64,000 bases of DNA from Macrosoma leucophasiata (lineage: Eukaryota > Arthropoda > Insecta > Lepidoptera > Hedylidae). Shown here in pieces: positions 1-10,309 of the stretch. The notes below the pieces were generated by a model. The model did not search any database. It saw only the letters and a list, made by a program, of their open reading frames with translations, and was not told the DNA's origin. The stretch's first letter is position 1. Each line of letters opens with the position of its first letter. Made by a program: the position numbers and the translations under genes. Location: the NCBI GenBank assembly GCA_036365455.1, contig JAWQUS010000008.1, forward strand, positions 14,057,501 through 14,121,500. The letters are read 5' to 3'.

Positions 1-715
1 GTATTTTGATGAGAAGTCCCAAAATTTTTATAGCAGTGGGATCATGTCCCTACCTACAAGATGGCAAAAGGTTATCGAACAAAATGGTACATACATACTT
101 TAGTTAAATTTAAATAAACTATATTAAAAAATGTTTTGAATTATCTTAAAAAATGCAAAGAAACTTTTTCCCCAACCTTATTTTATTATTTTTTACCTAA
201 TAAAATATGTTGATGATTAAACCAAACCATGTCATGAACCCCGATGGGAAAGAAAATATTTTTATAAACGTCGTGGATCCGTTGGCAATCAATGTATGAA
301 CTATAAATTAAAATTTGTAAACTTCAAGGAAGCACCCGATTTTTGTGTTAAAAGAATCCTAACAATGACATATCTACTAATCTTTACGAAAAAACTTTCC
401 TTTTTTTTACAAGTACGATGAAGGTTAAGTATTTTAAATTTTTGGAAGCTCGTTGTAGATGATGGAAATTAAAACCCGAGATTGCAGTGCAAAAGTGAGC
501 GCGCCCGACAGGTTATAGCGGGAAGCCGGCGTACAAGTGGAAGACGCGAGAGTTGCTACATTAAAAAAATACCAAAAGGGATTAAGAAGCAAATAAATTG
601 GCAGGAATTAATTACATAGGTGCCGTCGGACGCTCTCCTATATGTTTAGTAAAACAACATATACATTATGACATATAAGAAACAATACGGTTAATTTAAA
701 TTAACAAAACACTTA
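1..715. other. Unassigned AT-rich stretch
   Basis: No coding region or repeat family recognised. A slightly GC-richer patch near 475-555 has no clear reading frame. Confidence 0.5.
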
Positions 716-860
716 CCCCCTTATTCATAAACGTATTCTAACTAAAGTGTTGCTAATCTCTCCTTTGTCCTTTTCTATCCTGCACATTTGACAATGCAAT
801 TGACAAAGACAAAGCATTCTATAGCTAAAACGTATCTAATGTACGTTTATGAATAAGGGG
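716..860 (+). mobile_element. MITE family A, copy 1 (145 bp)
   Basis: Inverted ends CCCCTTATTCATAAACGTA (717-735) and its reverse complement (842-860) bound a short non-coding core. TTA stands on both sides (713-715, 861-863), suggesting a 3-bp target duplication. Three more copies are present at 1226, 20795 and 59345. The superfamily cannot be named from the ends alone. Confidence 0.75.
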
Positions 861-1225
861 TTAAAATATATAGTTTAATTATAAAGTATAAAAGTATAGT
901 GGGTAGCCTACACTCGTTGTTCCTTCATAAAAAATAACAAAATCGGTTGAGGGTCGCAATTTTTTCACGTTAGGGGGGCGCGGGGAGTTAGTGGCCTCAT
1001 GAGAAAGGTTGAAAAACATTGCTCTAGAATATTTCAATGCGAAAGTAACTCTAACTGCCTTCTTGGCCATACCGCTTCTAAAATCAATCCCGAAGGGAAT
1101 TACAATATTTAATGTAAGAGGTAAAAGGAGACAAGTAATTTTGAGCCCACAAAATCGTTACTGGCTAACCCGTTAAACAGTACATTTTGTAATATAATTA
1201 CAATTAGCAATCTAACTCAACTTTT
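861..1225. other. Unassigned spacer between two MITE copies
   Basis: No gene seen. On the minus strand near 945-1030 there is a phrase resembling the ends of some hAT-type repeats (a run like TTTTTCAACCTTTCTCATG), but no partner end was found. Confidence 0.35.
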
Positions 1226-1372
1226 ACTTAAACATATTCATACGTACATTAGATACGTTATAGCTATAGAATGCTTTGTCTTTGTCAGTTGCATTGTCAA
1301 ATGTGCAGGATAGAAAAAGACAAAGGAGAGATTAGCAACACTTTAGCTAAAATACGTTTATGAATAAGGGGG
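1226..1372 (-). mobile_element. MITE family A, copy 2
   Basis: Same core as the copy at 716 in opposite orientation. The right end near 1354-1372 is well kept, while the left end (about 1226-1245) is degenerate. It lies only about 365 bp from copy 1, so the two form an inverted pair. Confidence 0.7.
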
Positions 1373-1540
1373 ATATACTTCAATTACTGACAATTCAAAA
1401 AATGCCCTTATTTCACATTATTTATTTTATAGTCATTTGAAAATGACATAATTTGTACAGTGTTAACACTGGGCTGACAAATGTATGGAACAGGATAATT
1501 ATATTATATTATTCTCCTTTAAATTCTCAATCTATTTAAA

Positions 1541-2118
1541 AAACCGGTCAAGTGCATGTCGGGCCACGCGCAGTGTAGGGTATCGTAGTTATGGAGTAAG
1601 AAATGTAAAGAAAAAAATAAATAAATTCTATGGAGTTGTTCGAAATTTTCGAGTAAAATACATTTGCTCGACTATTACTCGCAAACTTGTAATTCCAACT
1701 TAAATGTGATATTTTTTTTTTCAATATCAACATTCGTTTAGTTGGTAGGGACATTTGACTGTAACGAAAATTTGCACTTTAAAGCTTTATAAGTCACGAA
1801 CGGTTAACTAAATCGAAAAATCATATTAAGACATCTATAACATTTTTAAAAGACCTATCCAACAATACCCCACACTATGTGGAAATCGAAAATAAAAAAA
1901 AAATATCCGCGCGTTACACGTAGGCAAGGTTACCCTAAATATTTTTTTTTCATGTTTTTATTCTATCTACTATGTCGGCGTGATAAAGGTGTATAGATGT
2001 GCCAAATTTCAAGTCTCTAGTACCAATAGTTTTACGCTAAACCGGGGACGGACAGACAGACAGACAGACGGATATGGCGAAACTATAAGGGTTCCTTGTT
2101 TACTACGGAACCCTAAAA
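1541..2118 (+). repeat. Dispersed lepidopteran repeat family G
   Basis: Begins with ACCGGTCAAGTGCATGTCGG-like sequence and ends after a GACA/GACG simple run (about 2049-2072) with a GGGTTCC...GGAACCC hairpin-like tail. Related pieces occur at 27280, 34199, 40105, 58880 and 63120. The pattern is very common in Lepidoptera; the element class is left open. Short reading frames inside are not genes. Confidence 0.65.
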
Positions 2119-2474
2119 AGGCAAAATAGACAAGAGCAAAATATATTATGTGGATAACTTAGAATATTTTTCCTAACAGCTTTAGTGTATGGTACGGTAG
2201 ATCTAAATGGGTTAAAGAAACAGTTCATAGTCAACACAATAAGTAATCAAAGCGGAAGGAGGATCCAGCTCTAATTTGCAATCGAATTAGCATTTATTTC
2301 AATCTGAAAACATTCACCGAGCCACATTGTTTTATTGAGCAACTTTTAAATTTCTACTCCACAGAAGTGGGTTTGTGTTGTGATGCAGATAAAATGAAAG
2401 ACAACTTCGATAAAGAATTTTGCTCCTAAGCGAAAATAAAAAGGTGATGATGTTCTCTGATAAATATTTGTATA
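2119..2474. other. Unassigned stretch
   Basis: No gene or recognised repeat apart from simple AT-rich sequence. Confidence 0.4.
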
Positions 2475-2747
2475 CTAGCTGACCCGGCAAACTTCGTTTT
2501 GCCTCAGAATGAAATAATGTGTCAAAGGTTTGATAGATACGGACTATTTGTAGGATGATCATTAATGAAGGAAAACAGTAAAAATCACAATTTTATTTTC
2601 CCATTCTTCATATTTTCTTACCTTTTAAACCTTCCCTGGACTTCCAAAAATAATTCAAAACCAAAATTAGCCAAATCGGTTTAGCCGTTCTCGAGTTTTA
2701 GCGTGACGAACAGAAATTGATTTTATATATATATAAAATCAATTTCT
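2475..2747 (-). mobile_element. Non-autonomous Helitron, GCCGGGTCAGCTAG-end family
   Basis: Read on the minus strand the element finishes GGCAAAACGAAG..GCCGGGTCAGCTAG, the CTRR-type Helitron 3' end, followed by T (base 2474). The body matches copies at 26455, 51520 (end only) and 53471. Its 5' side is a perfect 36-bp palindrome at 2712-2747. Confidence 0.7.
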
Positions 2748-2989
2748 TATATATATGTATAATATTTGCACCTTTCCGCCAAGTTCTTTATGAGGTGAAA
2801 TGAGAGAGCTGAGTGACTTTCGAATATAATTTCCCGTTCTTCTATTTGATTGCCATTATATGGAGCGCGGAAATTTGTACAGTTCCGTACCCTAGAGGTA
2901 AAAATAATACTATGCTGTATCTCTTGAACCGTGATAGGCATAGAGTTGAAATTTTCACAGATGATGTATTTATTTTGCCTATATCAACA

Positions 2990-3190
2990 AAAAACATACT
3001 TAAAACTATTGATCTCTATGTTCTAAAGTACTAGGCAAGACATTCCCCTTAGTTGCAGGGTCATAGTCAGCTTAAGTAAATTTACCACACTTTAACATAA
3101 TCACATATTGACAGTTGATGTGGAAACGTCACCAGCACAAACTTTAAAATGTAGCATGAAGGCACTCTGATATTTAACCACAATTCCAGT
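2990..3190 (+). repeat. Repeat D, copy without Penelope-like insertion
   Basis: Shares phrases with 12880-13570: CACACTTT..CATAATCACATATTGA and GCACTCTGATATT..AACCA occur in the same order in both. In the 13-kb copy the two parts are separated by a Penelope-like fragment, so this copy approximates the unfilled state. The similarity was judged by eye and is imperfect. Confidence 0.4.
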
Positions 3191-3269
3191 AATATAAATA
3201 AAAAAACAAGAAAATAACATTTCATCGATGGTGGTTGCCGCGCTCATTTGTAGCAATTTTTTCCCAAAA

Positions 3270-3421
3270 AAGTTACCTGGGTTGCACCACGGTATTTGTT
3301 TAAGTTATTGTAATATTTCATATATCTCTCTAACTTTAATAGATTCCTTTATGTTAGAGAAGGATGTGAAATGTTACAATAACTTTAACTTTAACAAAAG
3401 TCTTGGTGCAACCCAGGCTTA
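3270..3421 (+). mobile_element. MITE family B, copy 1
   Basis: Ends CCTGGGTTGCACCA and TGGTGCAACCCAGG are inverted repeats, and the similarity continues inward for about 45 bp. A second copy lies at 42702-42858. It is non-coding; the small reading frame across it is an artefact of the fold. Confidence 0.7.
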
Positions 3422-3767
3422 GTATTGCAATTTTTTATGTGCTAAAAAATGGTTTAAGCACATTTTCCTAGACATTATTCCGCATGGAATGAAGTATCGC
3501 ACGTATTTTTTTACTTAGGTAGGTACTTTATTGCACGGTCTTGGGTAAATAATATTCGTCAGTTATTTATTTTTTGTTCTCAAATGCATAATAGCTAATT
3601 TGACTTGAAGTATCTACTACAAAAGAAAAAAATACTTAATAATCTAAAGTCTAAATGAGAATAATATTGACACAGCGGAATAAAAACTGTTTTGATTAAT
3701 CTATTTCAATTGTTTACATTTCAATGAACTGAGGGAACAAATCGTCGTCCATTCATTCTGATAAAAA
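3422..3767. other. 5' flank of the lipase gene
   Basis: No recognised repeat. A short A/T-rich element (near 3678-3690) could serve as a weak TATA-like site but nothing fixes a transcription start. In-frame context before the ATG is AT-rich (GATAAAAAATG), acceptable for an insect start. Confidence 0.3.
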
Positions 3768-5179
3768 ATGTGTCTCAAGCCAAGTTGTGCTCTCCTTCTC
3801 ATAATTCATATTAGTACAGCTCAATTCAATATTATTATAAGTGAAGTGAACAAGTTTGGTAAAAACCTTGCAGATTCATTTAATCTGTTTAAAAACATCA
3901 TAATAAAATTTTTCTACTCATCTGTGCCTAAGATCGAACAACGAAGACAACACATCAAAAAAGCGTTTTATACATTTATTGACCAGTCATTAAAAAAAGA
4001 CATACAGAAGGAGCACATAGCTGAAAATTCATCAATTAAGTTTTCTATGAATACAAATATCACAGAAAATTGTTCAGTAAGTAAATTAATAGAATTCCAT
4101 GGCCATAAGTTTGAAACACATACCGTTATAACATCAGATGGTTATATATTAACTCTTCATAGAATATTATCAAAAAATGACACGATTACGAAGTATCGTA
4201 AAGTAGTACTTCTGCATCATGGATTATTGGGAAGTTCCGCAGATTGGTTGCAGCCTGAAAGGGCACTACCCTATTTATTGATTGAGAACGGCTATGACGT
4301 ATGGTTGGCAAATGCTAGAGGGAATAACTACTCCAGGGCCCATGTGACAGAAAATATTGACTCTTCGGCGTTTTGGAACTATTCTTGGCATGAAATTGGT
4401 GTCTATGATATGTCAGCTACTATTGACTACATTCGAAGAATAACTGGAGGCAAAGCTGAAATAAATGTCATAGCTTATTCTATGGGTGCCACATCCTTAT
4501 TGGTGCTCCTATCAGCTTCTACGCATTATAATAATATATTAAAAACGGCTGTCCTTTTAGCACCATTAGTATTTATGACTCATACCAAAGGTCTGATTAA
4601 GTGTCTTGCAGAATTAATAAACGATAGTTGGAAGTTAACCGAACAAATAGAGTTCAAGTCTTCAGAAATACCTTGCACGGGTGTTGAAAAATTGATTTTG
4701 TTTACTGGTAAAACTTTTTCATATTCTTATAAATTTAATTGTGGGCAATTTAATAGCATTTTTTTAACTATTTTTTTTTTAACTAAACAGATGATTTTCC
4801 ATGTCGTGCTCAACCCAGTGGATCTACCAAAACTATATTGCACTATCTGCAATTGGTGAAAAGTGGAAATTTTCAAATGTACGACTTCGGCCGGCAGCTA
4901 AATGTACAGAAATATGGTGTTCCGATACCATTGTCTTACAGTTTAGAAGACATTACATTACCTATAACAATAATAAATTCACTCGAGGACTGGATTTCCA
5001 CCGTGCCTGATGTACGGACATTAATAACAAAATTATCAGGAACCATCATTCACAAAACGATTCGAAGACCTGGATTCTCCCATACCGATTTTTTGTATGC
5101 AGAAGATGCAGCTGAATTAGTTTACGATCCTGTATTAGAAGCTTTACGACAAAAATATAAGAAAAGTGTATTTGTATAG
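3768..5179 (+). CDS. Secreted acid-lipase-family protein (lipase 3 / gastric lipase type)
   Basis: Predicted to hydrolyse lipid esters after secretion or in lysosomes. Exon 1 is 3768-4707 and exon 2 is 4791-5179. The 83-bp intron has GT..AG borders and a T-rich tract; joining them gives 442 residues. Residues 1-20 look like a signal peptide. About 80 spacer residues follow, longer than usual for this family. The lipase N-terminal motif is at about 105-132 (SDGYILTLHRI). Next come the oxyanion strand LLHHGLLGSSADW (148-160), DVWLANARGNNYSR (177-190), FWNYSWHEIGVYD (202-214) and the nucleophile elbow AYSMG (S238), where the family normally has GHSQG. The other triad residues appear to be D380 in EDW and H411 in SHTDFLY. 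The splice junction lies where family members usually have about 10 more residues, so the intron model needs transcript support. A possible AATAAA signal lies at 5532-5537. If the splice is wrong, the gene is frameshifted. Confidence 0.8.
4708..4790 (+). other. Predicted intron in the lipase gene
   Basis: Begins GTAAAAC and ends TTAACTAAACAG after a long T tract. It splits the codon for D314 (phase 1). Removing it joins ..LILFTG to DDFPCRAQPSGSTK, which leads straight into the conserved HY motif of the family. A stop in the downstream frame at 4784-4786 means a plain read-through is not possible. Confidence 0.7.
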
Positions 5180-5770
5180 TAGCGACTCTGATTGTAATTT
5201 AGTTTTAACTGTAGGTACTTGGATCAATGATATTTTGTAGTTAGATTCATAATGTATTACAGGGTAGATAATCATCATGCAGTCAATACTTTGCCATTAA
5301 CCTCTATCACAATCTGATCACAATAGATCGCAGAGTATTCTGCCGGGGAAACCACGTTACAAATAACACGCCAAGTATACAGACTTACAGTTGTTATGGA
5401 AATGTCATATTATGTAGAATTTAACTCATTCAACTTTTAGAATGGGGCTTTTTAGAAATAGGGTAAAAAAGTATGAAAACTATACACTTACAGAAATATA
5501 GTGTCTCTAGAAATACGCGGTACGGAAGTAGAATAAACCGCAATACTCACCTTAAATAACTTTCTTAGCACACATGGGATCAATGGGGACTTTTTGCACT
5601 TTATTAGATAGAGGTATACCCAAAGTTTCTATCGACATTTAGATCTGTCGAAGTCTTTTGTTCTTTGATAACTACATATTATTACGTCTATTTTGACCAG
5701 ACTCCATGATATACTTATTCATACTTACTTATTAGTTTTTTTTTAAATTAATATTTTTACTTATTAGTAT
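5180..5770. other. 3' flank of the lipase gene
   Basis: Contains an AATAAA at 5532-5537 that could be the polyadenylation signal. No other gene or repeat recognised. Confidence 0.35.
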
Positions 5771-6020
5771 GTGTCAAACAAGCGTACTTACAGTTCACAT
5801 TGATGGTAAGTGATGCTATAGCCTATAAACATTTACATCAAACTGCATATTTAAATGAAGATGCGTTGCCAATCCAGTTTTACGCCTTTCTGAAAATTAC
5901 AGGACCGTGCGTTACCACCTAACTGGAACACGATAGCGCTGCTCACATACATTTAGCGGCAAGTAATTAGGTTATGTCTGTCTGTCTTTTATCTCCTTCA
6001 CTGGAGCTCCACTATCAGTA
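5771..6020 (-). mobile_element. CR1-type LINE tail unit (about 280-bp family), diverged
   Basis: On the plus strand it reads from GTCAAACAAGCG..CAGTTCACATTGATG to GGAGCTCCACTATCAGTA, the reverse of the family's true orientation. The order of blocks (GGAGCTC, GCCGCTAAATG, GTGTTCCAGTTAGGTGGTAA, CATCAATGTGAACTG) parallels the well-known lepidopteran CR1 3' end. Part of the GC-rich block is replaced by a CTGTCTGTCT run. Confidence 0.55.
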
Positions 6021-7212
6021 AACTATGTGACACAATTATTATTTATTCATTACAATGTGAGATTAGGTACTCGTATACTATATACAACAACATTGGATAA
6101 AATGCAAAAAACTGTACTAAAAGCAATGCGGTGAGGTTGGCTACCACTGATTTTGAAGCTGAATTTAAATAAATAAATACTCATAGACAGTTAACATTAG
6201 AGTATAGTAATTTTCTGTACACAGGAGTACAATATAAATACAAGCAATTGAAGTAACAGTTGCGCACATGTAACACTCGTGTTTTGCGTCGGCTCCACGG
6301 ACGGACACGCGCTGGTGATTTCCCGAGTGGCCGATTCGTGGCAGACACGGTTAACACGACACGTCACACTTGCAAAACGTCATACATACTTGCCATCAAA
6401 TATTATAGGTCCAATCTATGGAGTATATAGGTAAGGAATACCTTTACTGTGCATGAAAAAGTGTTTTTCAAAACCATAGATGTGGTATTGTACCCTTGTT
6501 GGCAATTGAATCCTTTAGGCGATACCAAAAAACGAATCGGTTCACTAATATGCGTGTGATGTGTGCGTACTGCACATCACACGCATTACGTATTACTTAC
6601 TACTTTATACTACCTATGTTAGATACACTTCTTCACATACATTTTTATTACATACTTCCCTTTATTTCACAGTTCTAAGATTTATATAAAAATCTGAAAT
6701 TTGATTTTTGTCTACTACACTGTGACTACAACCACAGTATAGATACAAAACTGTGCTACAACTATAGATGGAGGGAGAATAAGCGATAAGTTGGAGAAAT
6801 TTGAAAAAAAAATCTATTTATGTAACATTTTTTAACAATTAATGTAAAGTTAATAATCTTTTTAGTAAGAATTCAGTAGTGCAATTTGAGAACATTGATG
6901 TTTTCCTAACATGATCGTACATTTATTTACCGAAAGAAAAGGTAGGTACGAAGTTTATTGTAATATTTCAATAAAATAAATGCAATGTATAAAATTGTAA
7001 GCCTGAAATTTTTGCCCTTTAGCAACTGGACCGCAAAAACAGGGTACGTCGATAATTATACATTTTCCATGATTGTGATCTGTTGCTTTATAATTGCGTC
7101 GCAGAATAATGGCTCGCGAAGCGTGGTTTACAGCGGTCGCGTTTCCTAAGTTTGTACTGAATATTATCACAGCAAAATTTATAAATCATTGAATTGGTAC
7201 ATTTATGTTGTA
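6021..7212. other. Unassigned 1.2-kb stretch
   Basis: No gene recognised. Includes a GC-richer patch at 6280-6380 and a 14-bp perfect inverted repeat (6550-6563 with 6573-6586, sequence ATGCGTGTGATGTG). The reading frames here are short and unsupported. Confidence 0.4.
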
Positions 7213-7260
7213 CTAGCTGTGCCCACGACTTCGTCCGCGAAGAGTTTAAGGGTTCCTTGT
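7213..7260 (-). mobile_element. Helitron 3' tip (CACAGCTAG family)
   Basis: Plus-strand CTAGCTGTGCCCACGACTTC is the reverse complement of a Helitron end with CTAG followed by T. Its 5' end was not located, so only the terminus is annotated. Confidence 0.55.
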
Positions 7261-7845
7261 ATAGAATCGTATTATTTTATGTGTTACTGTCAGGAGAAGG
7301 TTAGTATGAAAAAAAAACTAATAAGAGCATATTGCCATATTAATAATTACACGTTGTATATATTTCTGCCTACCCCTTCGGAGAATACATGAGTGAATTG
7401 ACGTCATTTTTACTATACGAATAGTGCGTGATATATTGAAGACATTAGAATCGAGACGGTGGCATTCTCAATCTGCTCAATACTTTTCTGATAAAGGTAA
7501 AAAACTCCGCAAAGGACTTCGATATAAGTACCGAAAGATGAGGGCGTTATTTTTCTTCCCTTTTCAATCTAAAGAAATAGTTGCCCTCTTAAAGACTGCC
7601 ATAACTTAGAAGGTGACGTAGATCAGGTGTTCCATATTACAGATAGGAAAGAGAGCTGAGTAACAAGAAAATAGGCGAATAAAAAAATCTGTTATTTTAC
7701 GAGTATCTTGTTTAAGAATATATTAAAATTAGATCAAACATTTTCTTGTTCATGCCGCGTAAGTGCTTTTATAAAATTATAAATATTTTATGATCCATAA
7801 ATTAGATACCTAATAGATTACTCAGATTTAAAAATTTATACTGAC
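7261..7845. other. Unassigned stretch with a SINE-tail scrap
   Basis: A short CTGCCTACCCCTTCGG piece at about 7368-7383 matches the 3' part of the tRNA-headed SINE. No gene recognised in the remainder. Confidence 0.35.
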
Positions 7846-8474
7846 TGCCGCAGTAGTCGAGTGGTAGCAGGCCACTTCTTCTACGCGGGGGTCCTAGGTT
7901 CGTTTCCGGGTCATTATGGAAATTTCCCAGTACCTCGAAATTTGGTTAATGTGCCCGAAGATTTTTTTAATATAATTTAATAATAGTGGCAATCAAGCAT
8001 GCAGTTCACATTGATGTTAAGTTATGACTGCAGCCTATAGACACCCACACACCATGACCAGAGGTCAAATTGTAAATGCGTTACCACTCCTAAGGCCTAA
8101 GGTGTTATGCCTCTGTGCCGGAAATTACAGGGCCGTACATTACCACCCGACCGGCACACGATAGTACTGAACACTAAAATTTAGCGGCAAGTATATTAGG
8201 TAATGCGGTGGTGCCTACGCCCGCGAGCTCCGACACTGGAGCTCTACCACCAGTAGATGTCACCAGGCTTGACACCACAAGCCAACCACATTACTGTATT
8301 GTATCTATGTATTACAGGGACTAAAACGTAACCGGCTAATCTTGGGAGTTTGCATGTACGGTTGAATGCCTGACAATGTATGCTTGAATGCACGTATACT
8401 TAAATGCATGTATGCTTCAATGCATGTATTTACCTCTGCCTACCCCTTCGGATAATGCAGGCGTGAATATTTGT
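7846..8474 (+). mobile_element. tRNA-headed SINE interrupted by a CR1-type tail
   Basis: The head (7846-7920) carries a Pol III A-box-like AGTAGTCGAGTGG and B-box-like GGTTCGTTTCC. The body runs to GTGCCCGAAGAT (about 7965) and resumes at 8256 with GATGTCACCAGGC, the order seen uninterrupted in the copy at 43508. The 3' part shows expansion of a 16-19-bp TGCATGTATGCTTGAA-like unit before CTGCCTACCCCTTCGG. Confidence 0.65.
7967..8255 (-). mobile_element. CR1-type LINE tail unit nested in the SINE
   Basis: Plus-strand text runs from GTGGCAATCAAGCATGCAG to CTCTACCACCAGTA, the whole family unit reversed. The SINE resumes immediately beyond it, so this insertion is younger than the SINE copy. Confidence 0.7.
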
Positions 8475-8622
8475 AAGGATTTGCTAGAATCACACGGATT
8501 TAGCGATAATTTGTGTCTCTACAGTATTCTTGGTTCATAAATACTTGAAAAGCATATAATCAATACCCAATAATATTAATACAAAAAACTCAAAAGATGA
8601 AAAGCAAAATCAAAAATTAACA

Positions 8623-8928
8623 ATGAATCGCTTCCGCCTCCACACCAAAACTGCTCCCTCCCGTGTCCCCACAGCTACCCCTCGAAGGGTTCCACAAAGC
8701 TGTACATTACCGCATCAAATAATAACACTGAGTGTAGAGCTTCGTGCCTTGCGCGGTCGATACAACAAGAGCGTATTGATAAACATGATAAATGAAACAT
8801 CGCTCAGATCTCCTGCCGAAAGGATTACTACCTGTAATGCCCTGTTAACAAGAATTTTGAACGAATACAAAGTGGTTCGTAAAACGAGGTGGATGCTATT
8901 AAATCCTATGACTACAATGTGTAATTAA
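8623..8928 (+). CDS. Unrecognised 101-residue open frame
   Basis: ATG at 8623 follows AATTAACA, a fair insect start context. The product is basic with a Ser/Thr/Pro-rich first third and a helical-looking second half (ALRGRYNKSVLINMINETSL). No signal peptide, membrane segment or known motif is visible. It lies in a locally GC-richer patch (about 8620-9240). It may be a small exon, an element remnant or chance; there is no support beyond the open frame. Confidence 0.18.
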   Translation: MNRFRLHTKTAPSRVPTATPRRVPQSCTLPHQIITLSVELRALRGRYNKSVLINMINETSLRSPAERITTCNALLTRILNEYKVVRKTRWMLLNPMTTMCN

Positions 8929-9841
8929 TTGTTTGCGTTGTTTCCAAAGCCGGGGCTTAGTCGGGCGCGGACTTTGTGAGATAGAATTAAAAGATTTTAG
9001 TTTCCCTGGGTGTAAGGGAAACTATACACTAACTTTTAACGGACTGAAGTTGGGATCTGCGCGGGGGATGTTTTTGCATATCTGTTTTGAACCGCAACTC
9101 GCAGTGCGCGGGTATTACGCGGTCTGTACATATTTTTCGCTTCGTGAATCCCAATCATATTCACACTCCAGTGGACGCGAGTACTTTTCGCATTGCATTC
9201 ACAGGATACAGTTACCTGTCTTCGAAAAAGTTTTAGTTATGCACCTGTTTTACAGTAGCAATGTATTTTTCACATCTAACTTCAATGAAATCCTGTTAAC
9301 TTTCTTTGCTACTTACAGATACAGGTAACGGATACAAACCTGTGGTGTTAAATATTTTATTCGACAATTTTAACATACACCTACTCTTCTTTATAAATAT
9401 GTTTATAATATTATTAGGGTATCTATGTTTTAAAGACATAATAATTATATTAATACATCGACTATGGAACCAAAGGAAGGCTGATTGGTCTGTGTATTGA
9501 TAGTTGTAGGTTTAGATCTACCAACTGTCTGATATTTAAAAAAAAGAAGCAATAATTATAACTTTTCCTAACGTCTAACACCCGGTTCCATTTTTTAATT
9601 AAATTTGACAGATATGTCAAGATGGCGTCGTAACGCAAAAATATAAATTACATAACATTCTTATTATTTCGGTATTTTACCCTACTTCGTTCGTTGATTA
9701 CATTCCTAGAATTATTGAGTAATATATCAGAGTGCATTACATGTATTTTTTTAAGTTCATGTTGGAGATGTTTCTCCGTCAACTGTCAATAATAAATAAT
9801 ATGTGACTATGTGAAAGGGGTTCCCTACGTTACTGCGAAAT
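8929..9841. other. Unassigned stretch, GC-richer first third
   Basis: 8935-9240 is richer in CpG than its surroundings but shows no recognisable product in any frame. 9240-9841 is AT-rich with no recognised feature. Confidence 0.35.
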
Positions 9842-9995
9842 ACGTTTCATCGAAAAATCATTGGCCGACAACTATACATCGAAGACTTCATTGAGCGAAG
9901 CTTTATTTCGCCGAAGCTTCATTGCTCGATGTACGTTTGATCGAAAACGATTCACCGATACCTTGTTTCGCCGATGCATATTTGATGGAAGGTTT
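9842..9995 (+). repeat. Degenerate ~12-bp tandem motif
   Basis: Variants of TTCATCGAA, TTCATTGAGCGAA, TTTCGCCGAA and TTTGATCGAA recur about every 12-13 bp. They look like a decayed minisatellite or the inside of an unidentified MITE. Confidence 0.5.
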
Positions 9996-10153
9996 TTTTA
10001 CTTCAAATTTGTTTCCTCGAATGTATGCTTTGTTTTTAAGGATAACTTATTCGACTTCTTATTTTTAAAAAATGTGATTTTTTTAAAGAAATTATAAAGG
10101 TACTGTACAGATACTGTCGCCGGTACGAATCAATTTCCTTAATTCCTATCTAT

Positions 10154-10228
10154 TATCTATACCACCCGGGAATCGAACCCAGGACCTCAGCGTTGTAGTA
10201 ACCTGCTACCACTACGCTACCAAGGCAG
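10154..10228 (-). mobile_element. tRNA-headed SINE, head fragment
   Basis: Reverse complement begins CTGCCTTGGTAGCGTAGTGG and contains GGTTCGATTCCCGGG, matching the SINE head at 43508. Only the tRNA-like head is kept. Confidence 0.65.
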
Positions 10229-10309
10229 TAAAAGTTAAGAAAAAAAAATGAAATAAAAAGCGAATTCTCTTAAAATGTTATTCGTCTCCCAGACAAATAA
10301 TATTAATAA

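Noticed and set aside
2049..2072. GACA/GACG runs as independent microsatellites
   Set aside because: They are fixed internal parts of repeat family G and related elements, seen at matching positions in several copies.
8933..9500. Frames of 131 and 64 residues
   Set aside because: No ATG in good context, no motif, hydrophobic AT-driven composition in the second.
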